A DNA stretch of 10,945 bases from an uncultured Actinomycetes bacterium (GTDB lineage: Bacteria > Actinomycetota > Thermoleophilia > Solirubrobacterales > Thermoleophilaceae): positions 1 through 10,945 of the forward strand of contig CAMLNW010000076.1 of NCBI GenBank assembly GCA_946481495.1, written 5' to 3'. The position numbers were made by a program, and so were the translations under genes. Below are positions 6,113 through 10,945 of this stretch, one piece after another (within the stretch, counting starts at the first letter, position 1; each line of letters begins with the position of its first letter). Under the pieces are notes generated by a model. That model had not been told where the DNA came from. It ran no database searches and was given only the letters and a program-made list of their open reading frames with translations.

Positions 6113-7453
6113 GTGGATCGGCTGTTCGGAGAGGAAGAGGGCGCGGCGGCGCCACGGATGACTGGCGTGCCGGCGCGCGATCAGCCGCTGGCCGCGCGGA
6201 TGCGTCCGGTGGCGCTGGAGGAGTTCGTAGGGCAGGAGCATCTGCTCGAGGACGGGTCGGCGCTGCGCGGCGCGCTCGAGGAGGGGCATCCGCACTCGAT
6301 GGTGCTCTACGGTCCGCCGGGAACGGGGAAGACGACACTAGCGCGGCTGATGGCGGTGCGGGCGCGCGCGGCGTTCGAGGAGATCTCGGCGGTCAACGCG
6401 GGGCGCAAGGAGGTGCGCGAGGTGCTGGCGCGCGCGGAGGAGCGGCGGGCCGGCGGCGGGGAGGGAACGATCCTCTTCCTCGACGAGATCCACCGCTTCA
6501 ACAAGGCTCAGCAGGACGTGCTGCTGCCGGCGGTCGAGGAGGGGCTGGTGTGGCTGGTCGGGGCGACGACCGAGAACCCGTACTTCGAGGTGAACTCGGC
6601 GCTCCTGTCGCGCTGCCGGGTCTACGAGCTGAAGGCGCTCGAGGAGGCCGACGTGCTGGCGCTGCTGCGACGGGCGCTGGAGGGCGGGGAGCGGGGGATC
6701 GCGGACCCGCCGGAGGTCGACGACGACGCGCTGGAGTTCCTGGCGGCGCGAGCGGGAGGCGACGCGCGCACCGCGCTGGCGGCGCTCGAGCTCGCGGCCG
6801 AGGCCGACCACGTAACGCTCGCCCGCGCCGAGGACGCGCTGCAGCGCCGTGCCGTTCTCTACGACAAGGACGGCGACCGCCACTACGACCTGATCTCGGC
6901 CTGGATCAAGGCGACGCGCGGGTCGGACCCTGACGCGTCGCTGCTCTACCTCGCCGCGATGCTCGAGGGCGGCGAGGACGTCCGCTTCATTGCCCGCCGC
7001 ATGGTGATCCTCGCGAGCGAGGACATCGGCAACGCCGACCCGCAGGCGCTGCTGGTCGCGACCGCGGCCGCGCAGGCGGTCGATCGCGTCGGGCTGCCGG
7101 AGTGCTCGCACGCGCTCGCCCAGGCCGCCGTCTACCTGTCGCTGGCGCCGAAGTCGAACGCCTCCTACCGCGCGCTCGGCCACGCCCGCGCCTGGGTGCG
7201 CCAGAACGGCGCGCCGACACCGCCCGACTACCTGCGCGACTCCCACTACCCGGGCGCGAAGAAGCTCGGCCGCGGCGAGGGCTACCAGTACCCGCACGAC
7301 AACCCGAGCGGAACCGCGCCGCAGGAGCTGATGCCCGACAACGCCGTCGGCCGACGGTTCCTGGATCTTTCAGACCACGGCGTCGAGCGCGACCTCGCCG
7401 AGCGCTTTGAACGCATCCGCCGCTCACGCCGGCCCGATACCTCCGAATCGTAG
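6113..7453 (+). CDS. rarA: Replication-associated recombination protein A (RarA/MgsA AAA ATPase)
   Basis: A 446-residue AAA+ ATPase of the RarA / MgsA / WRNIP1 family, related to clamp-loader subunits, which acts at stalled replication forks. The N-terminus has the family block PLAARMRP...[10 protein letters not shown] (25-45). Walker A is GPPGTGKTT at 67-75 (K73), and Walker B is [15 protein letters not shown] at 121-135 (D124, E125). A sensor-1 [25 protein letters not shown] segment follows with its arginine finger. The C-terminal part carries the typical [12 protein letters not shown] and the [10 protein letters not shown]...LMPDN region of the MgsA tetramerisation domain. The length is normal. 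The GTG start is set by the Shine-Dalgarno at 6100. Third codon positions shift from G 39 / C 11 in the first 60 codons to G 16 / C 34 in the last 60. The stop codon TAG forms the left edge of the operator before the aldehyde dehydrogenase. Confidence 0.96.
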   Translation: MDRLFGEEEGAAAPRMTGVPARDQPLAARMRPVALEEFVGQEHLLEDGSALRGALEEGHPHSMVLYGPPGTGKTTLARLMAVRARAAFEEISAVNAGRKEVREVLARAEERRAGGGEGTILFLDEIHRFNKAQQDVLLPAVEEGLVWLVGATTENPYFEVNSALLSRCRVYELKALEEADVLALLRRALEGGERGIADPPEVDDDALEFLAARAGGDARTALAALELAAEADHVTLARAEDALQRRAVLYDKDGDRHYDLISAWIKATRGSDPDASLLYLAAMLEGGEDVRFIARRMVILASEDIGNADPQALLVATAAAQAVDRVGLPECSHALAQAAVYLSLAPKSNASYRALGHARAWVRQNGAPTPPDYLRDSHYPGAKKLGRGEGYQYPHDNPSGTAPQELMPDNAVGRRFLDLSDHGVERDLAERFERIRRSRRPDTSES

Positions 7454-7479
7454 AATTTCGTTCTAGAACGATGTTCTAG
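7451..7479. promoter_or_regulatory. Compound palindromic operator upstream of the aldehyde dehydrogenase
   Basis: Two perfect dyads overlap: TCGTTCTAGAACGA (7458-7471) and CTAGAACGATGTTCTAG (7463-7479, 7-bp arms around GAT). A further TAGAA at 7451-7455, within the rarA stop, is the mirror of TTCTA at 7474-7478 around the centre of the first dyad. The sequence resembles operators of TetR-type lipid or aldehyde regulators, such as the KstR pattern AAC-N2-GTT, but here the spacer is 3 nt. A lone CTAGAAC half-site also occurs at 2713-2719 before the first TetR gene. Binding would block expression of the gene at 7528. Confidence 0.7.
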
Positions 7480-7527
7480 CGGCACGCGTTATCGGCGCGC
7501 GGCCGGAGGCTGCGCCACAATGAACCG

Positions 7528-9114
7528 ATGGAGGCGAAGTCAGCGCCCGTCGCGGGCCAGCTCGAGACGTTCTCGCCGATCGACGGCCGGCGGCTGGGGG
7601 CGCTGCCGACGATCGCCCCCGACCAGGTGCAGGCGGTCGTCGACGACGTCGCCGAGGTGCAGCCGTTCTGGGCGGCGCTGCCGGTCGAGGACCGGGCGCG
7701 CTACATGCGCCGCGCCGCGCAGGTGATCGTCGACTCGCTCGACGTGCTGAGCGAGCTTCTGACGCGCGAGCAGGGCAAGCCGCGCAACGAGTCGTACACG
7801 ATGGAGCTGCTGCCGACGATCGACGCGCTCAACTGGGTCGCCGACACCGGGCCGGAGATCCTCGCCGACGAGAAGGTGAAGCTGCCGATCTGGGTCAAGC
7901 AGAAGAGCGCCCGCTTCGCCTACGAGCCGCTCGGCGTCGTCGGCGTGATCGCGCCGTGGAACTACCCGTGGTCGATCCCGATGGGCGAGGTCGCGATTGC
8001 GCTGATGTGCGGCAACGGCGTCGTGCTGAAGCCGGCGTCGCTGACGCCGCTGATCGGCCAGAAGATTCAGGAGGTCTTCGAGCGCGCGGGGCTACCGGAG
8101 GGCCTGGTGCGGACGGTCCACGGCGGCGGGGCGGTCGGCAACGCGCTGGTCGAGTCGAGCGCGGCGAAGATCTTCTTTACGGGGTCGGTCGAGGTGGGCC
8201 GCGCCGTAGGGATCAAGTGCGCCGAGCGGATGAAGGGCTCGGTGCTCGAGCTCGGCGGCAAGGACCCGATGATCGTCCTGTCCGACGCGAACATCCCGAA
8301 CGCCGTGTCGGGCGCGCTCTGGGGCGGCTTCGCGAATGCGGGCCAGACCTGCAGCGGGATCGAGCGCGTGTACGTGATGCGCGACGTCGCCGAGCGGTTC
8401 ACCGACGAGCTCGTCCGCGGCGCCCAGGCGCTGCACGTCGGCGACCCGATGGGCTGGGAGACCGAGATCGGCCCGATGGTGTCGAAGGAGCAGCACGACC
8501 TCGTCGACGAGCTGGTCGACGACGCGGTGCGCGCGGGCGCGACGCTGCGCTGCGGCGGGCCGACCGCGCCACCGCCTGGCGGCACGGGTCATTGGTACGC
8601 GCCGGCGGTCCTGACCGGCGTCACCCACGACATGCGGATCATGCGCGAGGAGATCTTCGGGCCGGTGGTCCCGGTCGTCGACGTCGACTCCGAGGACGAG
8701 GCGATCGACCTCGCCAACGACTCCGAGTTCGGGCTCGGCGCCTCGGTCTGGACCGCCGACCGCGCGCGCGGCGACCGGATCGCCCGCCGGATCCAGTCCG
8801 GCATGGTCTGGATCAACGACCACATGTATTCGCACGGCACCTGCTCCTGCGCCTGGGGCGGCGTCAAGGACTCCGGCCTCGGCCGCTCGCACTCGAAGTT
8901 CGGCTTCTACGAGTGCGTCAACGTCAAGCAACTCTCCTGGGAGCCCGGCCTCACCCGCAACTTCTGGTGGCACCCCTACGACCGCTCGCTCGGCCGTGGC
9001 ATGCACGAGGCCGCCACCGTCCTCTACGGCCGCGACTCCGACAAGGTGGCCGCGTTGCGTCGCGGCGCCCGCTCCTTCGCCCGCCTCGGTGCGAAGGTCG
9101 TCAAGCGCCCCTGA
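7528..9114 (+). CDS. NAD(P)+-dependent aldehyde dehydrogenase
   Basis: A 528-residue aldehyde dehydrogenase that oxidises an aldehyde to the acid with NAD(P)+. The family motifs are present in order: APWNYPW with N145, FTGSVEVGR (cofactor loop), ELGGKDP with the general base E241, GQTCSG with catalytic C275, and EEIFGPV with E375. The C-terminus is about 50 residues longer than a minimal ALDH and includes NFWWHPYDRS. The substrate cannot be read from the sequence; a medium- or long-chain aldehyde would fit the TetR-style operator. ATG 7528 is preferred: CACAAT at 7516-7521 could be a weak -10 for a leaderless message, and a GGAGG at 7505-7509 is too distant. The out-of-frame ATG at 7520 gives only a short frame. 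It is probably a single-gene unit between the operator at 7451 and the stem-loop at 9125. Third positions shift from G 23 / C 16 in the first 40 codons to G 9 / C 28 in the last 40. Confidence 0.95.
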   Translation: MEAKSAPVAGQLETFSPIDGRRLGALPTIAPDQVQAVVDDVAEVQPFWAALPVEDRARYMRRAAQVIVDSLDVLSELLTREQGKPRNESYTMELLPTIDALNWVADTGPEILADEKVKLPIWVKQKSARFAYEPLGVVGVIAPWNYPWSIPMGEVAIALMCGNGVVLKPASLTPLIGQKIQEVFERAGLPEGLVRTVHGGGAVGNALVESSAAKIFFTGSVEVGRAVGIKCAERMKGSVLELGGKDPMIVLSDANIPNAVSGALWGGFANAGQTCSGIERVYVMRDVAERFTDELVRGAQALHVGDPMGWETEIGPMVSKEQHDLVDELVDDAVRAGATLRCGGPTAPPPGGTGHWYAPAVLTGVTHDMRIMREEIFGPVVPVVDVDSEDEAIDLANDSEFGLGASVWTADRARGDRIARRIQSGMVWINDHMYSHGTCSCAWGGVKDSGLGRSHSKFGFYECVNVKQLSWEPGLTRNFWWHPYDRSLGRGMHEAATVLYGRDSDKVAALRRGARSFARLGAKVVKRP

Positions 9115-9124
9115 CCTCTCGTTC

Positions 9125-9180
9125 GCCGTGACTGATGGATTTTCATCGCCTGGACCGCACAAACCATCAGTGAGCACGGC
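9125..9180. terminator. Long stem-loop after the aldehyde dehydrogenase (terminator, attenuator or operator)
   Basis: Ten bases after the aldehyde dehydrogenase stop, GCCGTGACTGATGG (9125-9138) pairs with CCATCAGT plus CACGGC (9164-9171 and 9175-9180). This gives 14 bp with one 3-nt bulge (GAG) and a 25-nt loop. No U-run follows, so a classical intrinsic terminator is not supported. A shorter alternative, GATG with CATC (9134-9137 and 9144-9147), competes for the same bases. The element could end the upstream transcript, stabilise its 3' end, or serve as a DNA operator for the gene at 9204. Confidence 0.5.
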
Positions 9181-9190
9181 GCGAGGCGCC

Positions 9191-9196
9191 TAGACT
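9191..9196 (+). promoter_or_regulatory. -10 element of a leaderless promoter
   Basis: TAGACT, 7 nt before ATG 9204, fits the -10 hexamer of a leaderless gene. No clear -35 is seen at the usual distance. A small GC hairpin (GGCGC-GAG-GCGCC, 9178-9190) lies immediately upstream. No Shine-Dalgarno is present. Confidence 0.45.
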
Positions 9197-9203
9197 GAAT
9201 CGC

Positions 9204-9944
9204 ATGCCAGCTGCCGCATACGCGGGCAAGGAGTGCGTCTGCCAGTTCAAGCGCGGGATCTGCGATCAGATTTGCGTGCGCGACATGCTCGACACGCCGT
9301 TCTACATCGCCTGCCTGAAGCTGAGCGGGCGGCGGTGCACGGTGATCGGCGGCGGGGCGATGGGGCTGGAGAAGGCGGAGGGACTGCTGGCCTGCGACGG
9401 CGACGTGACGGTGATCGCGCCCGACGCGGGGCCGGAGCTGGAGGCGCTCGCCGCCGAGGGGTCGATCCGCTGGGAGCAGCGCGAGTACGCCGGGCCGGAG
9501 GACCTCGAGGGTGTGTTCATCGTGATCGCCTGCACCGACTCGACGGACACCAACATCAAGATCTACGAGGACGCCGAGCGGCGGGCGATGCTCGTGAACA
9601 TCGTCGACGTGCCGCCGCTGTGCAACTTCATCCTGCCGGCGATCGTCCGCACCGGACCGCTGGCGATTGCGATCTCGACCGCCGGCGCGAGCCCCGCGCT
9701 GGCGAAGCGGATGAAGCGCGAGGTGTCCGAGCTGTTCGGCGAGGAGTACGCCCGCCTGGCGATCATGCTCAACGACGTCCGCGGCTGGGCCAAAGGCACG
9801 CTGCCCACCTACCAGGACCGCAAGGCCTTCTTCGAGTCGATCGTCAACGGCACGCCCGACCCGGTCGAGCTGCTGCGCGCCCGCGACGAGGATGCGGTCC
9901 GCGACCTGATCGCCGCGGCCCAGCGCACCGCCGTGCCGGCCTGA
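9204..9944 (+). CDS. Precorrin-2 dehydrogenase / sirohydrochlorin ferrochelatase (Met8/CysG-N type)
   Basis: A 246-residue enzyme that oxidises precorrin-2 to sirohydrochlorin with NAD+ and, in the family, also inserts iron to give siroheme. The NAD-binding site is [15 protein letters not shown] (47-61). The catalytic region has [17 protein letters not shown] (132-148), with D135 in the position of the essential Asp of Met8p, then [17 protein letters not shown]. The CobA methyltransferase half of full-length CysG is absent. Residues 1-30 are unusual: C11, C13, C20 and C24 fall in a short stretch before the normal family start around M28[12 protein letters not shown]. Either this is a metal-binding extension or the real start is ATG 9285; the TAGACT hexamer 7 nt before 9204 favours the longer form. 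The next gene starts 37 bp downstream behind its own operator. The enzyme call is firm. Confidence 0.92.
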   Translation: MPAAAYAGKECVCQFKRGICDQICVRDMLDTPFYIACLKLSGRRCTVIGGGAMGLEKAEGLLACDGDVTVIAPDAGPELEALAAEGSIRWEQREYAGPEDLEGVFIVIACTDSTDTNIKIYEDAERRAMLVNIVDVPPLCNFILPAIVRTGPLAIAISTAGASPALAKRMKREVSELFGEEYARLAIMLNDVRGWAKGTLPTYQDRKAFFESIVNGTPDPVELLRARDEDAVRDLIAAAQRTAVPA

Positions 9945-9957
9945 CTACATATTCTGT

Positions 9958-9983
9958 ATAGATGAGATTTAATTCTCATCTAT
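9958..9983. promoter_or_regulatory. 10-bp perfect inverted repeat covering the start codon of the MNT gene
   Basis: ATAGATGAGA (9958-9967) and TCTCATCTAT (9974-9983) are exact reverse complements separated by TTTAAT. The right arm runs into ATG 9982, and the AT-rich loop lies 8-13 nt before the start, where a -10 would sit. A second small dyad, TACA-TATTC-TGTA, lies at 9946-9958. The arrangement suggests a leaderless promoter buried in an operator bound by the gene's own winged-helix domain. A hairpin hiding the start codon in mRNA is an alternative. Confidence 0.7.
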
Positions 9984-10563
9984 GCGGACTACTCCGCCCG
10001 CTCTGCTGCCAATCTTCCGCACCAACCTGCAGGCGGAGCTGCTCGCGGCGCTATTCCTGGGCGACGACGAGGCCACGACGGCGGGTGAGCTGGCAGAGCG
10101 CACATCGGGTCCAGCCGCCTCGGTCTACCGCGAGCTGGCTCGACTGGTCGACGCTGGGCTGATCGAGCGCGAGCGGGAGAGACGCGGCGCCGGGTTTCGG
10201 CCCGCGAAGGACTCGCCACTCTACGAGCCCATGCGCGAACTGCTGGAGCGCACGATGGCCGTCGAGCCTCAGCTGACGCGCGCACTCGCGACGATCGATG
10301 GGATCGAGGCCGCGGCGATCTTTGGATCCTGGGCCGCGCGCAAGCCGAGCGGGGGCAGCGACATCGACCTGCTCGTGGTGGGAAGCATGGACCGCGGTGA
10401 ACTGCTGGCCCGCGTCAAGAGAATCGAGGGCTTGGCCGGGCGCGAGATCGACGTGACGGCCTACGACCGAGCGGAGTACGAGCGCCGGCGTGAGGAGGGA
10501 TCGGGATTCCTCCGAACGGTCCTTCGAGGCCCACTCGTTCTACTCGTCGGAGACCCCCGGTGA
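9982..10563 (+). CDS. Winged-helix / nucleotidyltransferase (MNT) fusion protein
   Basis: A 193-residue protein. Residues about 10-75 form an ArsR/MarR-like winged helix (TTAGELAERTSGPAASVYRE, then LVDAGLIERE). Residues about 105-190 are a minimal nucleotidyltransferase domain: G115-S116-W, then D127-I-D129, and a third acidic residue at D157 (REIDVTAYD), the full GS...DxD...D metal-binding set. Such MNT proteins usually pair with a HEPN protein in toxin-antitoxin systems, where the MNT partner modifies or neutralises the HEPN RNase. The winged helix suggests autoregulation through the inverted repeat over its own start. A HEPN gene is not intact here; only a 23-codon frame follows with a 4-bp GTGA overlap. 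Rarer codons (CTA, AGA, ACA) suggest acquisition. The domain call is firm; the role is inferred. Confidence 0.85.
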   Translation: MRTTPPALLPIFRTNLQAELLAALFLGDDEATTAGELAERTSGPAASVYRELARLVDAGLIERERERRGAGFRPAKDSPLYEPMRELLERTMAVEPQLTRALATIDGIEAAAIFGSWAARKPSGGSDIDLLVVGSMDRGELLARVKRIEGLAGREIDVTAYDRAEYERRREEGSGFLRTVLRGPLVLLVGDPR

Positions 10564-10631
10564 CGCGAGCCAAGGCGCAGCGCGTCGAGCCTGACAGGGC
10601 CGCCGCCGCCGAGGCGGTCGACGGCGCGTGA
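10560..10631 (+). pseudogene. 23-codon frame, possible stump of a HEPN partner gene
   Basis: GTG 10560 overlaps the MNT stop as GTGA, and the frame (MTRAKAQRVEPDRAAAAEAV, then DGA) ends at TGA 10629-10631. This stop in turn overlaps the GTG start of the ABC gene, again as GTGA. The start resembles, from memory, N-termini of small actinobacterial HEPN proteins encoded after such MNT genes, where a helical domain of over 100 residues would follow. Here it stops after 23 codons. It may be an internal deletion, a coupling peptide, or a chance frame. No database comparison was possible. Confidence 0.3.
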
Positions 10632-10945
10632 GCGACATGGGCGCGGTAGTCGAGCTCGATGGTGTCGAGCGCCGCTACGGCGAGCGGGTGGCGCTGTCTG
10701 GGGTGACGGTGCGGCTGGAGGCTGGTCAGACGCTGGCGGTGCTGGGGTCGAACGGGGCGGGGAAGACGACGCTGCTGCGGGTGCTGGCGACGCTGCTGCG
10801 GCCGCACGCAGGGGTGGCGCGCGTGCTGGGGCATGAGCTACCGGGCAAGGCGTGGGAGGTGCGCGGGGGGATCGGTTACCTCGGCCACGACCCGCTGCTC
10901 TACCGCGAGCTGACGGGGCGCGAGAACCTGCGCTTCCACGCGCGG
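10628..10945 (+). CDS. ccmA: ABC transporter ATP-binding protein, probably CcmA of a heme exporter (C-terminus off the right edge)
   Basis: The first 106 codons of an ABC ATPase run off the window edge; the signature motif, Walker B and the rest are not visible. The N-terminus is typical (VELDGVERRYGERVALSGV), with Walker A GSNGAGKTT at 40-48 (K46). The Q-loop region reads GYLGHDPLLYRELTGRENL, like CcmA proteins, where GH-x-P-x-L-x-x-E-L-T-x-x-E-N-L is usual. CcmA energises the CcmB/C complex for cytochrome c maturation. The siroheme enzyme upstream fits a tetrapyrrole neighbourhood. GTG 10628 is chosen because it overlaps the preceding stop as GTGA; the in-frame ATG 10637 is an alternative. 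Codons are almost all G-ending: of the 40 from codon 18, 35 end in G. The ABC assignment is certain; the CcmA subfamily is likely. Confidence 0.75.
   Translation, partial: MSDMGAVVELDGVERRYGERVALSGVTVRLEAGQTLAVLGSNGAGKTTLLRVLATLLRPHAGVARVLGHELPGKAWEVRGGIGYLGHDPLLYRELTGRENLRFHAR

Noticed and set aside
5611..6933. Plus-strand frame of 440 codons spanning the second TetR gene and rarA
   Set aside because: Arg/Gly/Ala low-complexity translation in a shifted frame; both overlapped genes have strong motifs.
7956..9131. Plus-strand frame of 391 codons inside the aldehyde dehydrogenase
   Set aside because: A +1 shadow rich in Arg; the ALDH frame carries all catalytic motifs.
1..10945. tRNA, rRNA, CRISPR array, insertion sequence, riboswitch or origin
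   Set aside because: Looked for on both strands; no cloverleaf, regularly spaced repeats, transposase motifs, terminal inverted repeats or DnaA-box cluster were recognised.
10628..10945. A different ABC subfamily (antibiotic or Nod-type exporter ATPase) instead of CcmA
   Set aside because: The GHDPLLYRELTGRENL stretch and the siroheme neighbour favour CcmA, but the window ends before the signature motif, so the alternative is only made less likely.

Overview
This is a high-GC bacterial window whose gene content best fits the actinobacterial class Thermoleophilia (Solirubrobacterales type: Solirubrobacter, Conexibacter, Patulibacter). The grounds are strong G/C use at third codon positions, several genes with a -10-like hexamer only 6-9 nt before the start codon (leaderless expression), and a large secreted propeller / fibronectin-type protein with a C-terminal module of a style I associate with that group. 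The taxonomic call is inference from memory, not a search result. 

Layout. (1) 1-2581, minus strand: a very large secreted protein cut by the left edge: signal peptide, six NHL-like propeller blades, three Fn3-like domains, then the start of a separate module. The plus strand here also reads open over a long stretch, but that is a shadow. (2) 2582-2786: divergent control region with sites for both flanking genes. (3) 2787-3947, plus: a TetR-family regulator with one DNA-binding domain and two tandem copies of the ligand-binding domain. (4) 3922-5196, minus: an AAA ATPase with a DUF4143-type C-terminus carrying a PD-(D/E)XK-like motif; its 3' end overlaps the regulator by 26 bp. (5) 5312-6067, plus: a second TetR regulator, a close paralogue of the first. 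(6) 6113-7453, plus: rarA (replication-associated recombination ATPase). (7) 7528-9114, plus: a complete NAD(P)-dependent aldehyde dehydrogenase behind a striking compound operator. (8) 9204-9944, plus: precorrin-2 dehydrogenase / sirohydrochlorin ferrochelatase with an unusual cysteine-rich N-terminus. (9) 9982-10563, plus: a winged-helix / nucleotidyltransferase (MNT) fusion whose start codon lies inside a 10-bp perfect inverted repeat. (10) 10560-10631: a 23-codon reading frame, possibly the stump of a HEPN partner gene. (11) 10628 to the right edge: the N-terminal 106 codons of an ABC ATPase, probably CcmA of a heme exporter / cytochrome c maturation system. 

How they fit together. The right end joins tetrapyrrole metabolism (siroheme formation) to probable heme export, with a small MNT toxin-antitoxin-like gene wedged between. 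The centre is a regulator-rich patch: two paralogous TetR genes flank an inverted, compositionally different ATPase gene, and the aldehyde dehydrogenase carries a TetR-style operator. Across the host-like genes there is a repeated drift from G-ending codons at the 5' end to C-ending codons at the 3' end. The ATPase gene does not show it, and the secreted protein shows an abrupt reset at the start of its C-terminal module. That pattern, the double-ligand-domain TetR and the possible HEPN remnant are the most unusual things seen. No RNA genes, insertion sequences, CRISPR arrays or replication origins were recognised.
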